DNA from: Gluconacetobacter asukensis
Lineage (GTDB): Bacteria > Pseudomonadota > Alphaproteobacteria > Acetobacterales > Acetobacteraceae
Assembly: GCF_014174375.1 (NCBI RefSeq)
Contig: NZ_JABEQE010000001.1
Span: 468,084-532,083, forward strand
Length of the DNA: 64,000 bases
Reading direction: 5' to 3'
Shown: in pieces, positions 27,933 through 36,102 of the stretch
How positions within the stretch are numbered: position 1 is the first letter of the stretch
Layout: each line of letters opens with the position of its first letter
Notes under the pieces: generated by a model
Told to the model about the DNA's origin: nothing
Seen by the model: only the letters and a program-made list of their open reading frames with translations
Databases searched by the model: none
Translations under genes and position numbers: made by a program

Positions 27933-28112
27933 ATGACCAAGCCCGACCCCTCGCCCGCCGGCAAGCTCGCCTTTCTCGCCATCCTGCTCGCCATGACAAT
28001 CGGGCTCGGCGTCTACACGATCCACTCGGCCTTCACGGCCCTGCACAGCACGGTCGAAGGCGGCACCCCCACCACCCCGCCCCCCGCACCGGCCGATTCG
28101 GCAAAACAGTAA
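27933..28112 (+). CDS. 59-residue single-span membrane protein, function unknown
   Basis: An in-frame ATG-to-TAA frame of 60 codons begins 36 bases after hisI. It encodes a basic N-terminus (MTKPDPSPAGK), one membrane helix (LAFLAILLAMTIGLGVYTI) and a short periplasmic tail rich in Thr and Pro (GGTPTTPPPAPADSAKQ). A GCAGG stretch lies eight bases upstream of the ATG. The coherent topology supports a real gene; no family was recognised. Confidence 0.6.
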   Translation: MTKPDPSPAGKLAFLAILLAMTIGLGVYTIHSAFTALHSTVEGGTPTTPPPAPADSAKQ

Positions 28113-28146
28113 CGCGCGCACCTCATCTTGACGCGCCGCCCGGCCC

Positions 28147-28179
28147 GTCCGGTTCCGGACAGTCCGTCCGCAACCGGAC
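28147..28179. promoter_or_regulatory. inverted repeats upstream of the XRE gene
   Basis: GTCCGGTT (28147-28154) pairs with AACCGGAC (28172-28179), and the left arm is itself part of a small palindrome to 28160. An AT-rich stretch at about 28198-28235 then leads to the XRE gene. It may be a terminator hairpin for the upstream genes or an autoregulatory operator. Confidence 0.35.
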
Positions 28180-28286
28180 AGGCAAAACCGACGCCCCATA
28201 AAAACCATTACTATACAACAAGATAACACCAGACCCGCATGGTCTAGACTTGTCTGCGCAGAAAAGCAGAACAGGGACAGCAGATC

Positions 28287-28595
28287 ATGGACCGACCGAT
28301 TTCGTCGCCCGCCCCAGCCGCGCGCCGTCATCGCCCGCATCCAACCCCATGCATGGGCATGTTCAACCGGATCGGCATGTTCAGGGCCGAACGGGGATGG
28401 ACGCGCAAGGCCCTCGCGGAACGGGTGGAGGTCAATCCCCAGACGATCGGCTTCCTGGAACGGGGCGACTACACGCCCAGCCTGGAACTGGCGATGAAGA
28501 TCGCCCGGGTCTTCGACGTCCCGATCGAAATCATCTTCTCTCTCGAACCGTTCGAAAACATCGCCACCATGCTGCATGCCAGGCAGAGGCGATGA
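28287..28595 (+). CDS. XRE-family transcriptional regulator (Cro/CI helix-turn-helix)
   Basis: The 102-residue product has a single HTH_3 domain at residues about 28-90: FRAERGWTRKALAERVEVNPQ, then TIGFLERGDYTPSLELAMKIA and the closing FDVPIEIIFSLEPF. It resembles small stand-alone YozG-like regulators. The ATG at 28287 has an AGGGACAG ribosome-binding site; the inner ATG at 28353 would remove a basic, Pro-rich leader. The gene converges with lpxB (stop codons 15 bases apart). Confidence 0.85.
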   Translation: MDRPISSPAPAARRHRPHPTPCMGMFNRIGMFRAERGWTRKALAERVEVNPQTIGFLERGDYTPSLELAMKIARVFDVPIEIIFSLEPFENIATMLHARQRR

Positions 28596-28610
28596 CGGAA
28601 GAGCCGTCTT

Positions 28611-29783
28611 CTACGCGGCGGAATGCCCGTCCAGTACCGCCATCAGCTCCGCCGCCGCCGCATCGTCCGGATCGCCCTTGGGCGCGGCCAGCTTCTCCAT
28701 GACGGCGCGGAAGCCCGCGCGCTGCAACGCGGCGCTGTGCTCATCGGTCAGCAGCCGATGCACCGTCTCCGCCAGCAAGCCCGGCCGGCAGCGTTCCTGC
28801 AACAGCTCGGGCACCAGCCGATGCCCGGCCAGCAGATTGACCATCGCGACATACGGCACCCGGATCAGCCGCCGCGCCAGCGCCGCCGTAATCGGATTGA
28901 CCCGATAGGTCACCGCCATCGGCACCCCGGCCAGCGCCAGTTCCAGCGTCGAGGTCCCCGATTTGGTCAGCGCCGCCCCCGCCGCGGCAAAGGCATCGTG
29001 CTTTTCCGCCAGATCGGTCACCACGATCGGCCGCACCGGCCAGTCGGCTACCCCACGCCGCACCACATCCGCCACCACGGGCGAGACCGGCACCACCGGC
29101 ACGATACCGGGACAGGTCGCCATCAGGATGCGCAAGGTCCGCCCCAACACCGGCAACAGGCGCGGCGCCTCCGACCGGCGGCTGCCCGGCATCAGGATCA
29201 GCACGGGCGTGGTCGGCGCAATGCCATGCCGCGCCCGAAACGCCGCCCCATCCCCCCGATCGACCCCCGATTGCAGCACCGGATGCCCGACAAACCGCGC
29301 ATCGAGTCCATGCCGACCGAAAAAATCGGGCTCGAACGGCAGCAGGCACAGCAGCCGGTCCCACAGGCCCGGAAACTCCCGCACCCGATGCTCCCGCCAC
29401 GCCCAGACCTGCGGCGCGACATAATGCACGCGCGGAATGCCCAGCTCCGCGACGCGGCGCAGCAGCCGCAGCGCAAAACCGGGACTGTCGATGGTCACCA
29501 CCAGATCGGGCCGCGTCGCCGCGATATCCGCCACCGCCTGGTCCAGCCGCCGCGACAGATGCCGCAGCCGGGGCAGCACTTCCACCAGCCCCATCACCGC
29601 CAGGTCGCGCAGCGGAAACAGGCTGCGCAATCCCGCCTCCTCCATCCGCGTGCCGCCGACCCCGGCAAAACGCAGCGTCGGGTCGCGTCGGCGCAGCGCC
29701 GCCATCAGGCGCGCCCCCAGCACATCGCCGCTGGCCTCGCCGGCCAGAATCCAGACGGTTCGCCCCGGTGCGGCCTCCGCCAT
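28611..29783 (-). CDS. lpxB: lipid-A-disaccharide synthase
   Basis: The product has 390 residues from the ATG at 29783 (MAEAAPGRTVWILAGEASGDVLGARL). This start has a strong GGGGAAGG site inside the end of pheT; the longer frame to 29852 is less likely. LpxB (GT19) joins UDP-diacylglucosamine and lipid X in lipid A synthesis at the inner membrane. Family motifs seen are GEASGD, VHYVAPQVWAWREHR, MPGSRRSEAPRLLPV and TKSGTSTLELAL. It follows pheT by five bases, so it is the last gene of the pheST operon. Confidence 0.95.
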   Translation of the reverse strand: MAEAAPGRTVWILAGEASGDVLGARLMAALRRRDPTLRFAGVGGTRMEEAGLRSLFPLRDLAVMGLVEVLPRLRHLSRRLDQAVADIAATRPDLVVTIDSPGFALRLLRRVAELGIPRVHYVAPQVWAWREHRVREFPGLWDRLLCLLPFEPDFFGRHGLDARFVGHPVLQSGVDRGDGAAFRARHGIAPTTPVLILMPGSRRSEAPRLLPVLGRTLRILMATCPGIVPVVPVSPVVADVVRRGVADWPVRPIVVTDLAEKHDAFAAAGAALTKSGTSTLELALAGVPMAVTYRVNPITAALARRLIRVPYVAMVNLLAGHRLVPELLQERCRPGLLAETVHRLLTDEHSAALQRAGFRAVMEKLAAPKGDPDDAAAAELMAVLDGHSAA

Positions 29784-29788
29784 GCGGA

Positions 29789-32266
29789 CTAGCCTTCCCC
29801 CCGCAGCGTCGCCCCACTGGCCTTCTGCACCGCCGCCACAACCGCGCCGCATATGGCCTCGATCTCGGCATCGGTCAGGCTGGCCTTGACCGGCTGCAAC
29901 GTCACCTCGACACCCAGCGACTTGCTGCCCTCCGGCACCTTGTCGCCCTCATAGACATCGAACAGCCGCACGCCGGAAATCAGCGTCCGCTCAGCCCCCC
30001 GCGCCGCACGCAGCACGGTCTCCGCCGCCACATCCCGCCCGACGACAAACGCGAAATCGCGATGCACCGGCTGGAACGCCGAAAGCTCGGGCGCCGCCCG
30101 CCGCCGCCGCTTGGGGTCGGGGATTGCATCGAGGAACAGCTCGAACCCCACCACCGGCCGATCCAGCCCACGCCCGGCCAGCAGCGCCGGATGCAACTGC
30201 CCGAACACGCCCAGCACGATCTTCGGCCCCTGCCGCAGCACACCCGAACGGCCGGGATGATAATGGCCCGGCGCATCCGCCGTCACGCTGATCCCCTCGA
30301 CGGGCGCACCCAGCGCCGCCAGCACCGCCAGCACCGCCAGCGCGTCCGCCTTGGCATCCCACAGCTCGACCGGCTCGGCCGCCCGGCCGGGGAAGCGCGG
30401 CGCATGCCCGCTACGCAGCGCCGCCGCGATCTGGCTCTGCCCGGCTTCCGAGAAGCCCGGCCCGACCTCGAACAGGCCCAGATCCGGATAACCCCGTGCG
30501 GTATTACGCTCGATGGCCGCCAGCAGGTTCACCAGCGGCGTCGGCCGCATCTGGTCCAGATCGGCGGCAATCGGGTTCAGCAGACGCAGGCTCTCCGGCA
30601 CCGCACCAAAGCGCGCACACGCTTCCTGCGCCGCGAAGGAATACGCCACCGTCTCCATCAGCCCCCGCGCCGCCAGCACGCGCCGCGCCGTGGCAGTCCG
30701 CGTCTGGCGCGGCGTCAGCGCCGGCAGCGGTACGGCCGAAAGCGCGGGCAATGAGACCGGCGGGATCGAATCCAGCCCGCGCAGACGCAGGATCTCCTCG
30801 ATCAGGTCGCACTCGGAATCGACCGCCACAGCCCCCTCGGCGGCGGCAAAGGCCCGCTCGGCCGAAAGATCCGGCGCCTGGTCCAGCACCATCTTCATCG
30901 CGATGTCATTGCGCCAGGACGGCACATCCACCACCACGCGCGCCTCATCGCGCTCGCGCACCTCGAAGCCCAGCACTTCCAGCGAGGCCACGGCCTCGTC
31001 CGCCGGCACATCCAGCCCGCCCAGCCCGGCGATCCGCGCGAAGCGCAGATGCGCCTCCCGCTGCCACGCCGGCGCCTCGCCGGCCGAGACCACCTCACTG
31101 GCCTCACCGCCGCACAGTTCGATGATCATCCGCGTCGCCGCTTCCAGCGCCGCCACCGGCAACGCCTGGTCCACGCCACGCTCGAACCGGTGCCGCGCAT
31201 CGGAATGCAGCCCCAGCCGCCGGCCGCTGAGCGCGATCCGCACCGGGTCGAACAGCGCGCATTCCACGAACACGCTCGTGGTCTCGTCCGTCGCCCCGGT
31301 CGCCTCACCGCCCATGATCCCGGCCAGGGACTGCACCCCGGTCGCATCGGCAATCACGCAATCCTCGGGCGACACCACCACATCGCGCCCATCCAGCGCA
31401 CGGAAGCTCTCGCCCGCACCCCGGCAGATCGTCAGCCGCCCGCCGGTCACCCGGTCGGCATCGAACACATGCAGCGGCCGGCCCAGATCGAAAGCGAAGA
31501 AATTGGTGATATCCACCAGTGCGGAGATCGGACGCAGCCCGATCGCCCGCAGCCGCTTCTGCAGCCAGTCCGGGCTGGGCCCATTGCGCACGCCGCGCAC
31601 GGTCCGCCCCAGCACCCACGGGCAGGCCTCGGGGAAATCGTTGGCCCAGCTGATGGACGAGTCGAAGGTCCCCTCGACAGTCTCGGCCAGCCAGGGGCGC
31701 AGATGCCCCAGCCCCGCCGCCGCCAGGTCGCGGGCAATGCCGCGCACCGCCAGCGCATCGCCCCGGTTCGGCGTCACCGCAATCTCGATCACCGGATCGT
31801 TCAGCCCCGCGAAATCGGCATAGGAGAGGCCGGTCACCGTGCCCTCGGGCAGTTCGGCGATGCCGTCATGGTCCTCGCCCAGCCCCAGCTCACGCAGCGA
31901 GCACAGCATGCCGCCACTGGCCTCGCCACGGATCGACCCGGCCTTGATGGTGATGTCCAGGCCCGGAACCCAGGTGCCCGGCGGCGCGAAGATCACCGAC
32001 AGGCCGGTGCGCGCATTCGGCGCGCCGCAGACCACCTGCACCTCCTCGAAGCCCGGCCCGGCATCGACGCGACACACGCGCAGCCGGTCGGCATTGGGGT
32101 GCTGCACGGCCTCGATGATGCGGGCGGTGCGGAAGGCGGCCAGCCGGGCGCCGGGGTCTTCGACGCCTTCGACCTCCAGCCCGATCGTGTTCAGCTTGGC
32201 GCAGATCTCATCGACCGAGGCCGTCGTGTCCAGATGGTCGCGCAGCCAGGACAGGGTGAACTTCAT
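29789..32266 (-). CDS. pheT: phenylalanine--tRNA ligase beta subunit
   Basis: The 825-residue protein has the full bacterial beta-subunit layout: N-terminal B1 domain (MKFTLSWLRDHLDT), tRNA-binding EMAP-like domain at about 40-150, B3/B4 editing domain, B5 domain, core and a C-terminal anticodon-binding FDX-ACB domain (FQPVHRDFAFVVGRDV). It forms an alpha2-beta2 complex with PheS and edits misacylated Tyr-tRNA. It starts three bases after pheS. Confidence 0.97.
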   Translation of the reverse strand: MKFTLSWLRDHLDTTASVDEICAKLNTIGLEVEGVEDPGARLAAFRTARIIEAVQHPNADRLRVCRVDAGPGFEEVQVVCGAPNARTGLSVIFAPPGTWVPGLDITIKAGSIRGEASGGMLCSLRELGLGEDHDGIAELPEGTVTGLSYADFAGLNDPVIEIAVTPNRGDALAVRGIARDLAAAGLGHLRPWLAETVEGTFDSSISWANDFPEACPWVLGRTVRGVRNGPSPDWLQKRLRAIGLRPISALVDITNFFAFDLGRPLHVFDADRVTGGRLTICRGAGESFRALDGRDVVVSPEDCVIADATGVQSLAGIMGGEATGATDETTSVFVECALFDPVRIALSGRRLGLHSDARHRFERGVDQALPVAALEAATRMIIELCGGEASEVVSAGEAPAWQREAHLRFARIAGLGGLDVPADEAVASLEVLGFEVRERDEARVVVDVPSWRNDIAMKMVLDQAPDLSAERAFAAAEGAVAVDSECDLIEEILRLRGLDSIPPVSLPALSAVPLPALTPRQTRTATARRVLAARGLMETVAYSFAAQEACARFGAVPESLRLLNPIAADLDQMRPTPLVNLLAAIERNTARGYPDLGLFEVGPGFSEAGQSQIAAALRSGHAPRFPGRAAEPVELWDAKADALAVLAVLAALGAPVEGISVTADAPGHYHPGRSGVLRQGPKIVLGVFGQLHPALLAGRGLDRPVVGFELFLDAIPDPKRRRRAAPELSAFQPVHRDFAFVVGRDVAAETVLRAARGAERTLISGVRLFDVYEGDKVPEGSKSLGVEVTLQPVKASLTDAEIEAICGAVVAAVQKASGATLRGEG

Positions 32267-32269
32267 CGA

Positions 32270-33340
32270 TCACAGACCTTCATGCAGCAGGGCCGGCGAC
32301 AGCGGGCTGGTGCCGTAATGGCGCAGCCAGCGCACGTCGCTCTCATAGAACGAACGCAGGTCCGGGATTCCGTGACGCAGCATGGTCAGGCGCTCGATCC
32401 CCATCCCGAAGGCGAAGCCCTGCCATTCGCGCGGGTCCAGCCCGCAATTGGCCAGCACGCGCGGATGCACCATGCCCGAGCCCAGAACCTCCAGCCAGTC
32501 GCCGCCGCCGCCGATCTCGCCGGTCTTGCGCGACCAGCCGATATCCACTTCCATCGACGGCTCCGTGAACGGGAAATACGAGGCCCGGAACCGCACCGGC
32601 AGGCTCGGCTGGCCGAAATAGGCGCGCAGGAAGTCGGTCAGGCAGCCCTTCAGATGCGCCAGCGTGATCCCCCGGTCGATCACCAGCCCCTCGCACTGAT
32701 GGAACATCGGCGAATGGGTGGCGTCATGGTCGGCGCGATAGGTCCGCCCCGGCGCAATGATGCGGATCGGCGGCTCCTGACCGAGCATGGTGCGGATCTG
32801 CACGCCCGATGTCTGGGTGCGCAGCACGCGCTCCCGCCCGCTGCCCGCTTCGGCCGGCAGGTAGAACGTGTCCTGGTCGGTGCGCGCCGGATGATGGTCG
32901 GGCGTATTGAGCGCCGAGAAATTATGCCAGTCGGTCTCGATATCCGGCCCCTCGGCGACCTTGAAGCCCATCGCGCCGAAAATGGCGGCCATCTCCTCCA
33001 TCGTCCGGCTGATCGGATGGATCATGCCCTGCGATTCGGGCCGCACCGGCAGCGTCACATCCACCCGCTCCGAGGCCAGGCGCGCATTCAGGATCGCCGC
33101 CTCGATCTCCGCCCCGCGCTCCTCGATGGCGCGCGACAGATCGTCGCGCAGCCGGTTCAGCGCTCCGCCGCGCAGCTTGCGCTCCTCGGGCGACATCCGG
33201 CCCAGTTCCTTCAGCAGCCCGGTCAGCCGGCCAGACTTACCCAGCGTGCCCACACGCACGGCATCCCATTCCCGCCGGTCGCCGGCCCCAGCCAGCGCGG
33301 CCAGCGTCTCCTGCCGCAGGATTTCGAGATCGTCGCTCAT
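32270..33340 (-). CDS. pheS: phenylalanine--tRNA ligase alpha subunit
   Basis: The 356-residue product starts at the ATG at 33340 (MSDDLEILRQETLAAL). An upstream extension to 33391 would run into repeat R2 and is rejected. It shows the coiled-coil tRNA-binding arm at about 1-85, motif 2 (GRTYRADHDATHSPMFHQ) and motif 3 (GMGIERLTMLRHGIPDLR) of class II synthetases. It is separated from rplT by a terminator hairpin and repeat R2. Confidence 0.97.
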   Translation of the reverse strand: MSDDLEILRQETLAALAGAGDRREWDAVRVGTLGKSGRLTGLLKELGRMSPEERKLRGGALNRLRDDLSRAIEERGAEIEAAILNARLASERVDVTLPVRPESQGMIHPISRTMEEMAAIFGAMGFKVAEGPDIETDWHNFSALNTPDHHPARTDQDTFYLPAEAGSGRERVLRTQTSGVQIRTMLGQEPPIRIIAPGRTYRADHDATHSPMFHQCEGLVIDRGITLAHLKGCLTDFLRAYFGQPSLPVRFRASYFPFTEPSMEVDIGWSRKTGEIGGGGDWLEVLGSGMVHPRVLANCGLDPREWQGFAFGMGIERLTMLRHGIPDLRSFYESDVRWLRHYGTSPLSPALLHEGL

Positions 33341-33376
33341 GGCACCTCGCTGGAAACAGACACGCAATAATAGGGG

Positions 33377-33541
33377 CAGAGGCTGTTTCAAAGCCCCGAT
33401 GGTGAGGGGAAGCGCGGCGTCAGCCGCGCGGCTGGCGGTGATTTTCGAGCATCGGAGCGGAGCGGCCTTATCGGCCGCCCGCCGCGAAGCGCAGAGAATC
33501 GCCGTCAGGCCGCCACCAGCGGGGTTTTGAAACAGCCTCTG
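33377..33541. repeat. intergenic palindromic repeat R2 (165 bp)
   Basis: R2 lies between rplT and pheS. Its 21-base ends are inverted repeats with one mismatch, containing GAGGCTGTTTCAAAG on the left and TTTTGAAACAGCCTC on the right. The interior shares the R1 layout, including GATTTTCGAGCATCGGAGCG, with a different central loop. It separates the ribosomal protein genes from the synthetase genes. Confidence 0.88.
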
Positions 33542-33602
33542 AAGAACCCGAGACCTGCGCGGATACAGGCTCCGACGACGGGAATAAACCCCCCAAATGC
33601 AG

Positions 33603-33632
33603 AACGGGCCGCCCCTTGCGGGGCGGCCCGTT
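33603..33632 (-). terminator. hairpin terminator after rplT
   Basis: A perfect 13-base GC-rich stem (33603-33615 with 33620-33632) and a four-base loop stand 27 bases past the rplT stop codon. Only a weak T-rich stretch (CTGCATTT) follows on the minus strand, so termination may be partial and allow some readthrough into pheST. Confidence 0.7.
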
Positions 33633-33658
33633 CCAGACCACTAACCGTAAAGGAGCAA

Positions 33659-34018
33659 TCAGGCAGCCAGAGCCGCCTGCGCCTTCTTCACGATCTCGGC
33701 AAAGGACGCGGCATCGTCGAACGCGATGGCGGCCAGCACCTTGCGGTCGATCTCGATCCCGGCCTTGTCCAGCGCGAAGATGAACTTGCTGTAGGTCAGG
33801 CCATGCTCGCGCACCGCGGCATTGATACGCTGGATCCACAGGGCGCGGAATTCGCGCTTCTTGTTCCGGCGGTCGCGATACGCATACTGCAGCGACTTCT
33901 CGAGGCGCTCGAGAGCGATGCGGTAGTTGGTCGAAGACCGGCCGCGGAAGCCCTTGGACTGCGCAAGGACCTTCTTGTGACGGGCGTGCGTCGTGACGCC
34001 CCGCTTAACACGTGCCAT
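33659..34018 (-). CDS. rplT: 50S ribosomal protein L20
   Basis: The 119-residue basic protein matches L20 over its full length, with [20 protein letters not shown] at the start and [24 protein letters not shown] in the RNA-binding C-terminal half. L20 is an early 23S rRNA-binding assembly protein. It follows rpmI by 14 bases; infC is not in the window. Confidence 0.98.
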   Translation of the reverse strand: MARVKRGVTTHARHKKVLAQSKGFRGRSSTNYRIALERLEKSLQYAYRDRRNKKREFRALWIQRINAAVREHGLTYSKFIFALDKAGIEIDRKVLAAIAFDDAASFAEIVKKAQAALAA

Positions 34019-34032
34019 GTTTCAGGTGCTCC

Positions 34033-34236
34033 TTATGCCAGCCCGTAGGGCGCCCACTGCTTCACAGTCTTCCCGTCCATTTCGGTCAGGGTCTGCGAGC
34101 CGCGGTTGGTGCGCTTCATCTTCTGCGAGCGGTTGATCAGGCCGTGGCGCTTGTTGCCCGGCCCAGCCAGCACCTTGCCGGTCGCGGTGATCTTGAACCG
34201 CTTCTTGACCGACGACTTGGTCTTCATCTTGGGCAT
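34033..34236 (-). CDS. rpmI: 50S ribosomal protein L35
   Basis: The 67-residue protein begins [20 protein letters not shown], the L35 N-terminus. The ATG at 34236 follows a strong GAAGGAGATGAAA ribosome-binding stretch; an upstream in-frame extension to 34272 is rejected. It is the first gene of the rpmI-rplT unit. Confidence 0.97.
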   Translation of the reverse strand: MPKMKTKSSVKKRFKITATGKVLAGPGNKRHGLINRSQKMKRTNRGSQTLTEMDGKTVKQWAPYGLA

Positions 34237-34472
34237 TTTCATCTCCTTCAATTCTGCGGGCTGCGACCGCACAAGGCGATCAGGCAGCGATCACGGCCGG
34301 GCATGCCCATTTCAGGCCCGGACGCGCGAACAGGCCGCTGCCTATAGACAAACCCGCCCCCGCAATCAAGCCTTGCCTTCCCTCTTTCGACCCGCAATGA
34401 CGGGATTCCCCTCGAAGCCGCCGGCCGACACGCATCCAGCCTGCCGGCCTGCCCTCAACCAGGGATCATCCC

Positions 34473-35963
34473 ATGCCCATCCTTCCCCCCTTCGGCCCGG
34501 TGCCCCCTTCCGTGCTGATCCCGCCCTACGACCGGGCGGCGGTCCGCCCCGGCATCGCGCATCTCAGCGTGGGCAATTTCCACCGCGCGCACCAGGCGGT
34601 CTATCTCGACCGCGTGCTGGCGCGGCCGGGCAACGCACAATGGGGCATCCTGGGCATCGGCGTGATGGACGACGCGCACGAACGCGCCAAGGCCGAGGCG
34701 CTGCTGGCGCAGAACGGCCTCTACACCCTGACCGAATGCCCCGCCGACGCACCCGACACGGTGCGCTTCGTCGGCTCGATCGTGGAGTATCTGCACGCGC
34801 CCGACGACCGGGCGGCCGCCATCCGCCGCCTGGCCGACCCGGCGATCCGCATCGTCAGCCTCACCGTCACCGAAGGCGGCTATTATGTGGACGCGGCCGG
34901 CCATTTCCAGCTCGACCACCCCGCCATCGCCGAGGATTTGGCCCGCAAGGTGCCGCACACCGTCTTCGGCCTGGTGACCGAGGCCCTGCGCCTGCGCCGC
35001 GATGCCGGCACCGGCCCGTTCACTATCCTGTCCTGCGACAATCTGCCGCATAACGGCCGCGTCGCCCGCACCGCCTTCCTCGCCTGGGCCCGCGCCCGCG
35101 ACGCCGACCTGGCCGACTGGATCGAAGCCCAAGTCACCTTCCCCAGCACCATGGTCGACCGCATCACGCCCGCGGTGGGCCCGCTGGACATCACGCGGCT
35201 CGATGCCGGCAGCGGGGTCGAGGACCGCGTGCCCGTCTTCTGCGAGGATTTCATCCAGTGGGTGATCGAGGATCATTTCTGCGCCGGCCGCCCCCCACTG
35301 GAGGATGTCGGCGTCCTGTTCACCGGCGACGTCACGCCCTACGAGCAGGTCAAGCTGCGCATGCTCAACGCCTCGCATTCCATGCTGGGCCTGCCGGGCA
35401 TGCTGATGGGCTACCGCATCGTCAGCGACATCATGCACAATCCAGACGTGGTGGCGCTGCTGGAGCATTACCTCGCCCAGGATGCCGAGCCGCTGCTCCA
35501 GGCCCCGCCGGGCATGGAACTGCACGAATACGCGGCACAGCTCCTGCGCCGCTTCAGCAACGTGGCCATCAGCGACCAGCTTCCCCGCATCGCCTCCGAC
35601 AGCGCCTCGAAACTGCCGGTCTTCGTCCGCCCCACGGCCGAGGGCACGCTGGCACGGGGCGCGGATGCGTCGCGCATCGCCTTCCTGCTGTCCTGCTTCG
35701 CCGAATATCTGCGCGGCCACGACGATAACGGCGCCACGTACGAGATCCACGAACCCCATCTGGGCCCCGACGACCTGGCCCTGGCGGCGGACGCGGACCC
35801 GACAAAGGCGCTGGACATGTCGGTCTTCGCCGGCTGGGGCCTGCGCGACCATCCGGCCTTCGTGGAATTGTTCGCCCAGACCCTTACCGCACTGCGCACC
35901 GGGGGCACCCGCGCCTGCCTCCGCCAGCTCGTCAGCCCCCCGGATTCCGCCCCGTCCTCCTGA
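34473..35963 (+). CDS. mannitol dehydrogenase family protein (polyol 2-dehydrogenase)
   Basis: The 496-residue protein matches long-chain mannitol dehydrogenases in length. The N-terminal nucleotide-binding part includes HLSVGNFHRAHQAVYLD, and the catalytic set Lys294, Asn299 and His302 lies in VKLRMLNASHSMLG. Members oxidise mannitol, arabinitol or related polyols to ketoses with NAD(P), or reduce fructuronate. The exact polyol is not predictable. An AGGGATC stretch precedes the ATG. It lies just upstream of gcd but with a 139-base gap, so joint transcription is uncertain. Confidence 0.9.
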   Translation: MPILPPFGPVPPSVLIPPYDRAAVRPGIAHLSVGNFHRAHQAVYLDRVLARPGNAQWGILGIGVMDDAHERAKAEALLAQNGLYTLTECPADAPDTVRFVGSIVEYLHAPDDRAAAIRRLADPAIRIVSLTVTEGGYYVDAAGHFQLDHPAIAEDLARKVPHTVFGLVTEALRLRRDAGTGPFTILSCDNLPHNGRVARTAFLAWARARDADLADWIEAQVTFPSTMVDRITPAVGPLDITRLDAGSGVEDRVPVFCEDFIQWVIEDHFCAGRPPLEDVGVLFTGDVTPYEQVKLRMLNASHSMLGLPGMLMGYRIVSDIMHNPDVVALLEHYLAQDAEPLLQAPPGMELHEYAAQLLRRFSNVAISDQLPRIASDSASKLPVFVRPTAEGTLARGADASRIAFLLSCFAEYLRGHDDNGATYEIHEPHLGPDDLALAADADPTKALDMSVFAGWGLRDHPAFVELFAQTLTALRTGGTRACLRQLVSPPDSAPSS

Positions 35964-36102
35964 CCGCCCAATGACACGAAAACTTGATATCGTTTCACAT
36001 AGGGCCGAAACGTTGTTACGGACCGCATGGCCGCCGCGATCGCGACGCTTCGACACCGCGTCGCGCAGTCGCAATCCGTTTTTAACAGTTATCGGATAGC
36101 TC

